The position numbers and the translations under genes are program-made. A stretch of DNA of 64,000 nucleotides from Thiorhodovibrio litoralis (GTDB lineage Bacteria > Pseudomonadota > Gammaproteobacteria > Chromatiales > Chromatiaceae). Where the stretch lies: NCBI RefSeq assembly GCF_033954455.1, contig NZ_CP121473.1, positions 3,024,501-3,088,500 of the forward strand. The letters are read 5' to 3'. Shown in pieces: positions 53,133-62,477 of the stretch. Below the pieces are notes generated by a model. The model was not told where the DNA came from and did no database searches. It worked only from the letters and a program-made list of their open reading frames with translations. Numbering within the stretch: position 1 is the first letter of the stretch; every line of letters starts with the position of its first letter.

Positions 53133-53268
53133 AAATAATATCCGACCTACCATCTCGGACTCTAACCTGCTTTAATCTGTCGGACAAGGGTCAGCGCCGC
53201 GCGGTCAGATCGCTCACGCCTGGACCCCGAGCCACCCAAATTCTCACCATCTCTGAGGAAACAGCGCG

Positions 53269-54885
53269 ATGCTTGACAGTACGATGATCGAGCTATCGCG
53301 GTGGCAGTTCGCCGCCACTGCGATGTATCACTTCCTCTTCGTGCCCCTGACACTCGGACTCTCCTGGATTCTGGTCATCATGGAGAGTGTGTATGTCATG
53401 ACCGGGCGCGAAATCTACCGCGACATGACCAAGTTCTGGGGCAAGTTGTTCGGCATCAACTTCGCGCTCGGGGTCACCACCGGACTCACCATGGAGTTCC
53501 AGTTCGGCACCAACTGGTCCTACTACTCGCACTATGTCGGCGATGTGTTCGGCGCCCCGCTGGCCATCGAGGGGCTGATGGCCTTCTTCCTCGAGTCCAC
53601 CTTCATCGGCCTGTTCTTCCTCGGCTGGGAGCGTCTGTCCAAGCGTCAGCATCTCACCGTCACCTTTCTGACCGCGCTGGGGTCCAACCTCTCAGCGCTC
53701 TGGATTCTGATCGCCAACGGCTGGATGCAGAATCCGGTCGGGGCCGAGTTCAGCTACGAAACCATGCGCATGGAAATGACCAGCTTCTGGGATCTGCTAA
53801 TGAACCCGGTCGCCCAGGTCAAGTTCGTGCATACGGTCGCCGCCGGCTATGTCACCGCGTCGATGTTCGTGATGGGCATCTCGGCCTGGTACATGCTCAA
53901 GGGGCGCGATCTAGCCTTTGCCAAACGCTCATTCTCTGTCGCCGTTGGCTTTGCCCTGGCATCGATCCTGTCGGTCATCTTGCTCGGTGACGAATCTGGC
54001 TATGAAGTGGGCGACGTACAAAAGGTCAAACTCGCTGCGGTGGAGGCCGAATGGGACACGGAAATGGCACCGGCTGCCTTCACCCTTTACGGTCGCCCAA
54101 GCAACGAGGACGAGGAAACCCACGACGCCATCAAGGTCCCCTGGGCACTGGGGCTGATCGCCACCCGCTCGCTGAATGAGGAAGTCGTCGGGCTCAAAGA
54201 CCTGATGCGCGATCACGAAGTACGCATCCGCTCGGGCATGATTGCTTACGACTATCTGCAAAAACTGCGCGGCGACGAAGATACCGAGGCCAATCGCGCG
54301 GTCTTCGAGGAGCATGTCGATGACCTCGGCTATGGACTGCTACTCAAGCGCTACACCGAAAATCCGGCCGAAGCCACTGAGGAGCAGATTGCCCTGGCGG
54401 TTAAAGACTCCATCCCCGAGGTTGCGCCGCTGTTCTGGAGCTTCCGCGTCATGGTTGGCGCCGGCTTCTGGATGCTGTTCTTAATCCTGCTCGGCTTCTA
54501 CTACAACGCCGCGCGCCGCATCGAGCAGAAACGCTGGCTGCTGCGCGCCTTCCTGTGGAGCATTCCGGTGCCCTGGATTGCGGCTGAAACCGGCTGGTTC
54601 GTGGCGGAATTCGGCCGCCAGCCCTGGGCTATCGGTGAGGTGTTACCCACCAGCATCGCGGCCTCCAGCCTGACCGCCAATCAGGTGATGACCAGCCTGA
54701 CCGCCTTTATCGTCTTCTACACCGCGCTCTTTTTGATCGAGATGTTCCTGATGATCAAGTTCAGCCGCCTGGGTCCGAGCTCATTGCATACCGGGCGCTA
54801 TCATCACGAGCGCGATCACCGAGGCGAAACAGGGGGCGGTACCATCCCCGCAAGCGCACCGAGCAAGGAAAACGCAGGAGACTGA
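53269..54885 (+). CDS. cydA: Cytochrome bd ubiquinol oxidase subunit I
   Basis: A 538-residue quinol oxidase subunit carrying haems b558, b595 and d. The start WQFAATAMYHFLFVPLTLGLS holds the first haem ligand His; others are FVHTVAAGY and FRVMVGAG (Met). The quinol loop GDESGYEVGDVQKVKLAAVEAEWDTE...LGYGLLLKRY is the long E. coli-type form, and EFGRQPWAIGEVLPT is the GRQPW quinol motif. It supports microaerobic respiration with high oxygen affinity. Five bases before cydB. Confidence 0.97.
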   Translation: MLDSTMIELSRWQFAATAMYHFLFVPLTLGLSWILVIMESVYVMTGREIYRDMTKFWGKLFGINFALGVTTGLTMEFQFGTNWSYYSHYVGDVFGAPLAIEGLMAFFLESTFIGLFFLGWERLSKRQHLTVTFLTALGSNLSALWILIANGWMQNPVGAEFSYETMRMEMTSFWDLLMNPVAQVKFVHTVAAGYVTASMFVMGISAWYMLKGRDLAFAKRSFSVAVGFALASILSVILLGDESGYEVGDVQKVKLAAVEAEWDTEMAPAAFTLYGRPSNEDEETHDAIKVPWALGLIATRSLNEEVVGLKDLMRDHEVRIRSGMIAYDYLQKLRGDEDTEANRAVFEEHVDDLGYGLLLKRYTENPAEATEEQIALAVKDSIPEVAPLFWSFRVMVGAGFWMLFLILLGFYYNAARRIEQKRWLLRAFLWSIPVPWIAAETGWFVAEFGRQPWAIGEVLPTSIAASSLTANQVMTSLTAFIVFYTALFLIEMFLMIKFSRLGPSSLHTGRYHHERDHRGETGGGTIPASAPSKENAGD

Positions 54886-54889
54886 TGCC

Positions 54890-56032
54890 ATGATCCTCGA
54901 CTACGAAGTGCTAAAACTCATCTGGTGGGTGCTGGTCGGCGTGCTCTTCATTGGCTTTGCCGTCACCGACGGCATGGACATGGGCGTCGGCACCTTGCTG
55001 CCCTTTCTGGGCAAGAATGACCTGGAACGCCGGGTGATCATCAACACCGTTGGCCCGCACTGGGACGGCAACCAGGTGTGGCTGATAACCGCCGGCGGCG
55101 CCATCTTTGCCGCCTGGCCGCTGGTCTATGCAGCGGCCTTCAGCGGGTTTTATTTCGCCATGCTGCTGGCCTTGTTTGCCTTGTTCTTCCGGCCAGTCGG
55201 CTTCGACTACCGCAGTAAGATCGAAAACAAAGTCTGGCGCAGCGCCTGGGATTGGGGCCTGTTCATTGGCGGTGCGGTACCGGCGCTGGTGTTCGGCATC
55301 GCCTTTGGCAACCTGTTGCAGGGGGTGCCCTTCCATCTCGATGAACTGCTGCGACCCTACTACACCGGCAGTTTCTTCGGCTTGCTCAACCCCTTCGCGC
55401 TGCTGGTGGGCGTCGTCAGTCTTGCCATGCTGACCATGCACGGGGCCATCTGGCTGCAACTGCGCACCGCCGAGCCCGTGGCCGAGCGCGCCAAGGCAGC
55501 GGCCAAGGTGTTCGGTTACGTTACCATCGCCACCTTCGCCGCCGCTGGCGTCTGGCTAGCAATAGCCGGATATGGCTATTCGGTAGTCGATATGCCGGGG
55601 GCGGATGCCGTTCCCAATCCGCTCACCAAAGAGGTGATCGCCGACCGCTGGGGCTGGTTGAACAGCTACAAGGACTGGCCGCTGACCCTGATCTTCCCGA
55701 TCCTGGGTTTTGCCGGAGTCGGCGGGGCGATTGTCATGTCCATGCGCGATCGCGCGGGGCTGGGACTGATCCTCAGCGGGCTTGGCATCACCGGCATCAT
55801 CATGACCGCCGGCTCAGCCATGTTCCCCTTCATCATGCCCTCGAGCACCAACCCTAACAGCAGTCTGACCGCCTGGGACGCGACATCCAGCCATCTGACA
55901 CTCACGGTGATGTTCTGGGCCGCGATGATCTTCATCCCTATCATCCTCGCCTACACCACCTGGACCTACGCGAAGATGTGGCGACGCATCACCACCGAGG
56001 AGATCGACGCCCAGAAGAACCTGGCCTACTGA
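54890..56032 (+). CDS. cydB: Cytochrome bd ubiquinol oxidase subunit II
   Basis: A 380-residue membrane subunit with about eight helices. Typical blocks: VLFIGFAVTDGMDMGVGTLLPFL, NTVGPHWDGNQVWLITAGGAIFAAWP, FRPVGFDYRSK, and the C-terminal FPFIMPSSTNPNSSLTAWDA. It pairs with CydA in the bd oxidase. It is followed by cydX 29 bases later, and all three share a terminator. Confidence 0.97.
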   Translation: MILDYEVLKLIWWVLVGVLFIGFAVTDGMDMGVGTLLPFLGKNDLERRVIINTVGPHWDGNQVWLITAGGAIFAAWPLVYAAAFSGFYFAMLLALFALFFRPVGFDYRSKIENKVWRSAWDWGLFIGGAVPALVFGIAFGNLLQGVPFHLDELLRPYYTGSFFGLLNPFALLVGVVSLAMLTMHGAIWLQLRTAEPVAERAKAAAKVFGYVTIATFAAAGVWLAIAGYGYSVVDMPGADAVPNPLTKEVIADRWGWLNSYKDWPLTLIFPILGFAGVGGAIVMSMRDRAGLGLILSGLGITGIIMTAGSAMFPFIMPSSTNPNSSLTAWDATSSHLTLTVMFWAAMIFIPIILAYTTWTYAKMWRRITTEEIDAQKNLAY

Positions 56033-56061
56033 GACGTTCAACCTGATTTGGAGGATCCATC

Positions 56062-56175
56062 ATGTGGTATTTCGCCTGGATACTTGGCGTCCTGCTGGCC
56101 ATCGCCTTCGGTATCATCAATGTCATGTGGTATGAGTCTGAGCAATGCCTCAGCCCAGCCAATGACGATACCTGA
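56062..56175 (+). CDS. cydX: Cytochrome bd oxidase small subunit CydX
   Basis: A 37-residue frame starting MWYFAWILGVLLAIAFG and ending ESEQCLSPANDDT. It matches CydX (short single-helix subunit, MWYFAWILG start, acidic Glu after the helix), which stabilises the bd oxidase haems. A good ribosome binding site (TTTGGAGGATCC) precedes the ATG at 56062. It sits exactly where cydX lies in other cydABX operons. Confidence 0.9.
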   Translation: MWYFAWILGVLLAIAFGIINVMWYESEQCLSPANDDT

Positions 56176-56207
56176 GCCGACCAGCGATAGCTGAACGCTG
56201 ACTCACA

Positions 56208-56230
56208 GGGGCGCCAAGGCGCCCCTTTTT
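56208..56230 (+). terminator. Rho-independent terminator of cydABX
   Basis: Stem GGGGCGCC (56208-56215), loop AA, stem GGCGCCCC (56218-56225), then TTTTT. An eight-base GC stem with a T-run 33 bases after the cydX stop is a textbook terminator. Confidence 0.93.
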
Positions 56231-56285
56231 CATGGCTAACAGCCGAGGCAATCGCGTTGCGATACCTCCAGCGGCAATTCCATAG

Positions 56286-56849
56286 TTAGTCCCTCGCCGC
56301 GACCCGCGCGATGACCCATTCGCGCGGAAAGGCCCGCCCTGGGTCTTGTTTGCGCTTAATGACGACACCGTTGCACACGATCGTCGAATCATCGAGCTCA
56401 TCGTGCGTCTTGATCGCATCGACACCAAGCCCGTGGCGCTCGAGCAGCCCGCGCAGCAGCTCGATCAGGGAATCGATCTGGGGGTCGGTGTATTGATCGA
56501 TCCCATCGCCGTCGTTGACCAGTTCGATACCGATGGAGTCCTGATTGTGCCCGCGCACATGCCAGGCGATCTGCGACTCCGGCACCATGGCAACGACGCG
56601 ACCATCGCGCCCAATCACATAATGGATGCTAATGCGTGAGCGATTGCGCAGGAAGTGCTGCACAATGCCATCCAGGCTGCCGCCGCGAAAACTGCGCGAG
56701 GCATCGCAATCCGGCCCGCCGGTGGCATGCAGCACGATCTTGCGCACAGACCCCTCGCGCGCCTTGCCGGTGACCGGCACTCTGTCATCGACCGCAGCAA
56801 TCGGCATGACAACCCCAAACAACAAAGACAGCAGGACTATGCCTTTCAT
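56286..56849 (-). CDS. Periplasmic N-acetylmuramoyl-L-alanine amidase (AmpD/amidase_2 family)
   Basis: A 187-residue exported amidase. Signal peptide (IVLLSLLFGVVMPIAAV) precedes an amidase_2 domain: zinc His in KIVLHATGG, SIHYVIGRDGRVVAMVPESQIAWHVRG, NQDSIGIELVND, and the second metal His in IKTHDELDD with Asp in KQDPG. It cleaves the bond between the glycan and the stem peptide of peptidoglycan. It lies opposite the L,D-transpeptidase gene, suggesting a cell-wall remodelling neighbourhood. A 13-bp tandem repeat overlaps the start codon. Confidence 0.9.
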   Translation of the reverse strand: MKGIVLLSLLFGVVMPIAAVDDRVPVTGKAREGSVRKIVLHATGGPDCDASRSFRGGSLDGIVQHFLRNRSRISIHYVIGRDGRVVAMVPESQIAWHVRGHNQDSIGIELVNDGDGIDQYTDPQIDSLIELLRGLLERHGLGVDAIKTHDELDDSTIVCNGVVIKRKQDPGRAFPREWVIARVAARD

Positions 56850-56886
56850 CGCAGCACCTCATCGCAGCACCCCATCGCAGCACCCA
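56848..56886. repeat. Three copies of a 13-bp tandem repeat over the amidase start codon
   Basis: ATCGCAGCACC followed by two variable bases occurs three times with a 13-bp period (starts 56848, 56861, 56874). The first copy overlaps the ATG of the leftward amidase gene, so copy number could shift the ribosome binding site spacing or upstream start choice. Confidence 0.75.
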
Positions 56887-57113
56887 GGGGTTCGGGCCAA
56901 GACCATGACCAAAAAAAGCGCGTCCGATCAGTCGCATTCGCGCGACGCGCTGCTAAACTTAACATCGGATCGTAAATAACATCGATCGGACCATCGATAA
57001 CACCAGCACTTCCCCCAAAGCCTGGATCGGCCCTGAGAACACGCCGGCGTTTTGGTTGTTTTATCATAGTCCGCGGTCAGAATCTTTCCCGCCGACAAGA
57101 CCTGCAAAAAATC

Positions 57114-58535
57114 ATGATGTTTCGAGTACCGAAGCGCGGCCTGTGGCTGCCTGTCATCGCCGCGGCCTACCTTGCGCCCAGTCACCCGGCGCTCGCGGAA
57201 CCCCATTCCGTCGTCCACATTGACGACCACCCTCAAGAAGCCGCAGCCTGGTCCGCCTGGCGTTCACTCCAAAAACACTATTCGCAAGCCGTCTCAGGTC
57301 TGCAACCCCAGGTGGTCGAGCGCGACTGGGTCTACACCCTGATCGGGCTCCCGGGCGATGGCGACGCCCAAGGCGGCTGCCAGCGACTGCGGGAGGCAGG
57401 CCATCAATGTTTCGTCACTCAAGCGAATTTCACCGGGGCCCCGGACTCTTCAGCCGCACGCCCGAACCCGGAGCCGATCGCATCGACAACCGATCAAGGC
57501 GACACGCCGCCGCCCTCCCGTCCCCAATCCCAGCAGCAAAGCCAGCCGCAACGCCAGCCGCAAAGCCCCTCCCAAATCCGGCCTCCGACAGGGGACCGCC
57601 CTGGCATCCAACTCGCGCTCTACCACCAGCGCAACATCGCCGAGCAGGGCTGGCAGTCGCTGTTGGCGCGTTTTCCGGATCTGCTGACGGACGCGCTTCC
57701 GGTCTACCGAAGTCTCCACGGCTATATCGCGCTGCAGGCCGTCGCCGGCAATGCCGCCGAGCGCGATGCGCTGTGCGCCAGCCTGCGCCAGCGCGGGGCC
57801 GAATGTCTGCCGGCTACCGTACCCCTCCCCGAGGGCCTGTCAGCCTGGCCCGACGCCGATGACCCAGCGGCAGACGAGATCGCACCAAATAATGCCCCCA
57901 ACCCCGATTCGACCGCAGCAGCCAATTCGGCCACCGCTGCCGATACCCCGCCCGAAAGCCCCCAATCAGGCCTGGAAAATGCGCCGCCCGAAGGCGAACG
58001 ACCAGCCGCGCAGGCGCCACCAACTCCCCCCAAGCCGCCACCGCATTTCGGACAAGGCGGACCCACCTTCGACTATGCCGCCTCCCCGCTGGGACCGGAT
58101 TCCATTCTCATTTCCGTCTCCGACCGCAAACTTCTTTATCAAGCGAGAGATGGAACCGTTTACGTCTGGCCTGTCGCCGTCGGACGCCATTGGTCTTACC
58201 ACGTCTTTGGCGAAACCGAGATCACCCAGAAACGCTCTCACCCCACATGGACGCCGCCGCCAGAAATGCGCAAGCGCAACCCGAAGCTCCCCCGCAGCAT
58301 GGGCCCTGGACCACACAATCCACTCGGTGCCTATGCGCTCAACCTGGGCTTTCCCTACATCCGCATTCACGGCACCAATAAACCCCATAGCGTCGGGCAC
58401 GCCGCATCCTCCGGTTGCTACCGCATGCACGCCGACGCGATAAAATTTCTCTTTCAATCCGTCTCAGTCGGAACCCAGGTCCGGGTCACCCCGGACCCTC
58501 TGGCCGCGCACATGCAAATGACGGCGGCTGAATAA
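57114..58535 (+). CDS. L,D-transpeptidase (YkuD domain) with two SPOR-like domains
   Basis: A 473-residue exported enzyme. After a signal sequence come two SPOR-like segments (about 35-105, VVERDWVYTLIGLPGDGDAQ; about 160-240, GIQLALYHQRNIAEQGWQSL) separated by a Gln/Pro/Ser-rich spacer. A Pro/Ala-rich linker and a C-terminal YkuD domain follow (about 310-460) with the catalytic block HGTNKPHSVGHAASSGCYRM; Cys is about residue 435. SPOR domains bind denuded glycan at the septum; YkuD enzymes make 3-3 cross-links or attach proteins to peptidoglycan. The two-SPOR-plus-YkuD order is unusual. A long second half of Pro/Gln-rich sequence is unlikely to fold alone. Confidence 0.8.
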   Translation: MMFRVPKRGLWLPVIAAAYLAPSHPALAEPHSVVHIDDHPQEAAAWSAWRSLQKHYSQAVSGLQPQVVERDWVYTLIGLPGDGDAQGGCQRLREAGHQCFVTQANFTGAPDSSAARPNPEPIASTTDQGDTPPPSRPQSQQQSQPQRQPQSPSQIRPPTGDRPGIQLALYHQRNIAEQGWQSLLARFPDLLTDALPVYRSLHGYIALQAVAGNAAERDALCASLRQRGAECLPATVPLPEGLSAWPDADDPAADEIAPNNAPNPDSTAAANSATAADTPPESPQSGLENAPPEGERPAAQAPPTPPKPPPHFGQGGPTFDYAASPLGPDSILISVSDRKLLYQARDGTVYVWPVAVGRHWSYHVFGETEITQKRSHPTWTPPPEMRKRNPKLPRSMGPGPHNPLGAYALNLGFPYIRIHGTNKPHSVGHAASSGCYRMHADAIKFLFQSVSVGTQVRVTPDPLAAHMQMTAAE

Positions 58536-58577
58536 GAACTTGGTCAACAGAGCACCTTTCGTTCAGAATCTGCATCC

Positions 58578-60260
58578 ATGTCCTACACGTCATCAAAATC
58601 CTTGCTGCTCGTCGCGCTGGCATTCCTGTTATGCAGCCCGTCATTCGCCCAAGAGCCAGAATCCCCAGCTAACCCGTCAGCCAGCTCTAACTCAAGCACT
58701 CACCCCAGACTGGCCATGGTCAGCCCTGCCGATCCCGAGGCTCTGGCCAAACAAGCCGTTAGCGTCCGCTCCAACCCGCTGAACGATTCGATCCGCATCC
58801 TGGCCGGTCTTAAGGTCAGCGAAAGCTCCCCCCATGCCGACCTGATGGATTCCGCCGCCTGGCAAAACTACCATCAACAAATCCAGCGGACCTGGCAGCG
58901 TTACAACACCCAACAGCATGACAAGGTGGAAAGCTTCCGCGACCAGTGGTTGCCGCCTGACGTGAACCAGGGGCGCGACCTGCTTTATCCCTTTGCCGGT
59001 GCCGATTTCCTCTATGCCGATCTGTTCTTTCCGCGGGCCACCAACATTTACATGTTCGGTCTCGAGCCACTCGGGGAGATTCCCGGCCGTGAGCGACTCA
59101 ACAGCACCTATTACAACGGCGTGATTCGCTCAACCGAGGATCTTCTGCGCCTGACCTTTTTCCGCACCAAGGCCATGCGCGAGGACTTTCGCCACAATGG
59201 CACCGTGCCGCTGCTGTCCTACTTCATCGTCCATCGTGGCCATACCATCAAGGACATCACTTATCTGCGCCTCGATGAGGACGGCATCCCGCATCAGGCC
59301 CCGTTGCCTGAAGCCACAGGCGCGCGTATCGCCTTTCAGGACGGGCGCAGTGGTCGCATGCGCCATGTCTGGTACTGGCGCGGCGATCTCGGCAATCAGG
59401 CTTTCGCCAATACGCCCGGCCTCAAACACTATGTCGCGGGGCTGCCGCCATCGAACCTGTACATGAAAGCCGCAAGCTATCTGTGCCATCACCGGGGCTT
59501 TGAAGACGCCTGCTCTCTGTTTCGCGACCGTGCGGTACTGAGCCTGCAGGAGGACTCCGGCATGCCGCTGCGCTATTTCCCCGAGGAGGTCTGGGATCAG
59601 ACCTTTTTCGGCCAATATCGCGAGCCCATTTCCGTCTTCACCGACCAACTCTACCGCCAGGGCAACGCGTTGCGGAACGCCTTCGCCACCGCTGAGCAGG
59701 TCCATGAACTCCCCTTCCCGCTCGGCTATCACGCCTCGGCGCGCACCGATAACCTGATGCTTGCAGTGCGCAAGGATCAGATAGACCAGCAGCCAGTGCC
59801 GCCGCAACAAGCCCCGGCACCGAGCGCCGAAACCGAGCCGCCGGCTCAGCCGGCAGGGCTTCGCCAACAACTTGAAGCCGCTGGAATCGCTTACAAAACT
59901 CATTCCAGCGGAACCATCTCGCTCGTCCAATCCGTCGACAACAGCCGCACTCAGCTGACATTTATTGCCCCGGAGCCCAAGCCGGTGGGTGGGCTTGCGA
60001 TGCGCGAAATCTGGTCCGTGGGCTACCTGTCAGACGACGACGAGCTGTCAGTTGACACGACCGTGCAACTCCTTAAGGAAAATGCCGCTACCGACCAAGG
60101 CGCCTGGGAGCTCGGGCAATTCCTCGGCAAGGCGGCGGGCATCTTCCGCACCCGCATTCCCGCCGATGCCAACTGGCAGACACTCGCCAATGCCTTGCAG
60201 AGTGTCTCAGCCACCGCCGACCGCAAAGAGCAGACGCTCATGGGAACCGACGAACTTTAA
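58578..60260 (+). CDS. Large secreted protein of unknown family
   Basis: I do not recognise this 560-residue protein. It has a signal peptide (LLLVALAFLLCSPSFA), a Ser/Pro/Asn-rich start and a globular region (about 75-400) with many aromatic residues and three Cys. Notable stretches are YPFAGADFLYADLFFPRATN, MFGLEPLGEIPG and VHRGHTIKDITYLRLDEDG. A Pro/Ala/Gln-rich linker (about 405-425, QQAPAPSAETEPPAQP) leads to a C-terminal domain of about 130 residues. It starts 42 bases after the L,D-transpeptidase stop and is in the same direction, so it may act with it in the envelope. The GREDLLY-type aromatic clusters suggest binding rather than a known active site. Confidence 0.7.
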   Translation: MSYTSSKSLLLVALAFLLCSPSFAQEPESPANPSASSNSSTHPRLAMVSPADPEALAKQAVSVRSNPLNDSIRILAGLKVSESSPHADLMDSAAWQNYHQQIQRTWQRYNTQQHDKVESFRDQWLPPDVNQGRDLLYPFAGADFLYADLFFPRATNIYMFGLEPLGEIPGRERLNSTYYNGVIRSTEDLLRLTFFRTKAMREDFRHNGTVPLLSYFIVHRGHTIKDITYLRLDEDGIPHQAPLPEATGARIAFQDGRSGRMRHVWYWRGDLGNQAFANTPGLKHYVAGLPPSNLYMKAASYLCHHRGFEDACSLFRDRAVLSLQEDSGMPLRYFPEEVWDQTFFGQYREPISVFTDQLYRQGNALRNAFATAEQVHELPFPLGYHASARTDNLMLAVRKDQIDQQPVPPQQAPAPSAETEPPAQPAGLRQQLEAAGIAYKTHSSGTISLVQSVDNSRTQLTFIAPEPKPVGGLAMREIWSVGYLSDDDELSVDTTVQLLKENAATDQGAWELGQFLGKAAGIFRTRIPADANWQTLANALQSVSATADRKEQTLMGTDEL

Positions 60261-60514
60261 CAACACCCACCGTTCATGCCCCGCCCACCCCGGATGAATT
60301 CATGAGTTCTAACCCGAGCGGCCCCTTAGGGACATCGCCCCGCCACATCCGCATTCGCCGAGTGCCCCGAATATTGCAATGATGTGACAGAAGGCAGATG
60401 ATGAATGGCTGAGTTGTCGCGTTTCAGGGTTTCGCGCAACTCCGACCGTTTGGGCTTTCGCCGCAGCACCCACATTGAGTCACGTACATTTCCCTGCACG
60501 CTCTTCTCACACCC

Positions 60515-61756
60515 ATGCTCAAAAAAATCCGTGTCAATCAGCTCGTCATGGGCATGCACATCCATGAGCTCTGCGGGTCCTGGATGGAACACCCGTTCTG
60601 GCGATCCAATTTTCTGCTCAGCGATGAGAAAGACCTCCATACCCTGCGCACCAGCAGCATTCAGGAGGTCTGGATCGACACTAGCAAAGGCGGTGATGTC
60701 CCGAGCGGAACCAAAGTCGTTAACGCATCAGAGAACAAGGCCAGGGTCGAGCAGCGCATCCAGCAGGCTGCAGCCAAGCCCGTAAAGCCAGAATCTACGC
60801 CGATTAGCGATGAACTGAGCCGCGCGGCAAAAATCTGCGCCCATTCCAAGGAAGCCGTCACCTCCATGTTCGAGGACGCGCGCATGGGCAAGGCCGTGGA
60901 CTCAGCGCAAGCGCGGGTTCTGGTCGAGGAGATTTCCGAGTCAGTCAACCGCAACTCGGCCGCGCTTTTGAGTCTCGCCCGACTGAAAACCGCTGATGAC
61001 TACACCTACATGCACTCGGTTGCCGTCTGCGCCTTGATGATGGCCCTGGGGCGGCAGTTGAATTTGAACACGGATCAACTCCGGCAAGCCGGAATGGCCG
61101 GTCTGCTGCACGATCTCGGCAAGGCGAAAATGCCGTCCGAAGTTCTCAACAAACCCGGCAAGCTGACCGACGAAGAATTCGCCATCATGAAACGCCACCC
61201 GGCTGAAGGCCATCGCATGCTGCTCAAGGTGGCCAAATCAATCGGAGCGGTCACCCTGGATGTCTGTCTGCATCATCATGAAAAAACCAACGGCTCTGGT
61301 TACCCGGAGCGCTTAAACGACTCCAAGATCAGTTTGTTCGCCAAAATGGGCGCAGTCTGCGACGTCTACGATGCCATCACCTCCAACCGGCCCTACAAAG
61401 AGGGCTGGGACCCGGCAGAATCCCTGCGCAAAATGGCGGAATGGGCCGATGGTCATTTCGATCAGCGCATCTTCCAGGCATTCGTCAAAAGCTTAGGGAT
61501 ATATCCGGTGGGTTCCCTGGTCAGGCTCGAATCCGGCAAGCTCGCCGTGGTCTTGGAGCAGTCGCGCGGGTCCCTGCTCAAGCCCAAGGTCAAGGCGTTC
61601 TACTCCACCCGCTCCCGTGCCCGCATTGCACCCAAAGTCATCGACCTCTCCGGGGCAGGCGCCACCGAATCCATCGCCGGACGCGAAGACCCGGCCGAGT
61701 GGGACTTCTCGGACTTGAACGAGTTATGGTCCGGCATGCAAGGCGCTCCCGCCTGA
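60515..61756 (+). CDS. HD-GYP cyclic-di-GMP phosphodiesterase (DUF3391 N-terminus)
   Basis: A 413-residue protein. The first 60 residues (MLKKIRVNQLVMGMHIHELCG...) are a DUF3391 domain, then a linker and an HD-GYP domain (about 145-330): YMHSVAVCALMMALG, GLLHDLGKAKMP (HD pair), HHHEKTNGSGYPERL (HHE plus the GYP motif), and VYDAITSNRPYK. This domain hydrolyses cyclic-di-GMP. It lacks a receiver or membrane segment. Start ATG 60515. It is 37 bases from a convergent PilZ gene that presumably reads the same messenger. Confidence 0.95.
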   Translation: MLKKIRVNQLVMGMHIHELCGSWMEHPFWRSNFLLSDEKDLHTLRTSSIQEVWIDTSKGGDVPSGTKVVNASENKARVEQRIQQAAAKPVKPESTPISDELSRAAKICAHSKEAVTSMFEDARMGKAVDSAQARVLVEEISESVNRNSAALLSLARLKTADDYTYMHSVAVCALMMALGRQLNLNTDQLRQAGMAGLLHDLGKAKMPSEVLNKPGKLTDEEFAIMKRHPAEGHRMLLKVAKSIGAVTLDVCLHHHEKTNGSGYPERLNDSKISLFAKMGAVCDVYDAITSNRPYKEGWDPAESLRKMAEWADGHFDQRIFQAFVKSLGIYPVGSLVRLESGKLAVVLEQSRGSLLKPKVKAFYSTRSRARIAPKVIDLSGAGATESIAGREDPAEWDFSDLNELWSGMQGAPA

Positions 61757-61793
61757 AAGACCAAAGCTAACTGTTCAGCCGAGCAATCCATCC

Positions 61794-62477
61794 TTACCAA
61801 ATCGAACGGATGTCATCCATGAGTTGATCGATCATCAGTTGCTGATCCTGATCGAGATGCTCAAACATCACACCGCATTTGGGACTCTTCTCCTTAGTCA
61901 TGCTCTTGATTCGGCCGCGAATCAACTGTTTGCCCGCAGTAGCGGTCGAGATATCCATCGAGATTTCCACATCCGCCTCGATACCAAGCTCGGCGGCATC
62001 CCCGCCCTTGCTGAACGCCATACGACAGCCACCAGCGGATAAGTCTGTAATCACTACCTCACGGCGCTGATCATTGCAGGCGACGCCCGCATTCAAGAAG
62101 CACGGCACCCGCTCGTGCACGCGCAATTGTACGGATTTAACATCGTGTGGCCACTTTACAAACACTACCGAGGGATTCTCCAAAGTCCCCAAAATCGGTG
62201 ACTTAAAGCCGTAGACATTGCCCTCGACAGCAAAGCGCATGACCACATCGGGCCAATTGTCGCGAATATCCTTAAAAATATCGCTCGGCGCCACCCGCAC
62301 CATGAGCACCTCGCCCTCACTCACGCCAATAATCCGGCCCATCACGCGCTCTGAATCATTGGAAATCTGAATGGTCGCGCGAATCCCACAAGACACTTTG
62401 AAATCCTGATTTCCCTTCTCGGACTCTGATGCACTTTCAAGCATCGCACTACTGTTGCGACGATCATGGGCAGTCAT
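61794..62477 (-). CDS. PilZ-domain cyclic-di-GMP receptor (YcgR-like)
   Basis: A 227-residue two-domain protein. The N-terminal part (VSCGIRATIQISNDSERVMGRIIGVSEGEVLMVRV) is YcgR-N-like; the PilZ domain shows the c-di-GMP motif RVHERVPC (RxxxR) then DLSAGGCRMAF (D/NxSxxG). YcgR-type receptors slow flagella or affect surface behaviour. Start ATG 62477 (TTGGTTATG upstream) is preferred, since the extension to 62564 adds non-conserved sequence. Convergent with the HD-GYP gene. Confidence 0.88.
   Translation of the reverse strand: MTAHDRRNSSAMLESASESEKGNQDFKVSCGIRATIQISNDSERVMGRIIGVSEGEVLMVRVAPSDIFKDIRDNWPDVVMRFAVEGNVYGFKSPILGTLENPSVVFVKWPHDVKSVQLRVHERVPCFLNAGVACNDQRREVVITDLSAGGCRMAFSKGGDAAELGIEADVEISMDISTATAGKQLIRGRIKSMTKEKSPKCGVMFEHLDQDQQLMIDQLMDDIRSIW

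Noticed and set aside
60261-60514. A regulatory RNA or gene in the gap before the HD-GYP gene
   Set aside because: No clear hairpin with a T-run, no promoter elements and no supported coding frame were seen.
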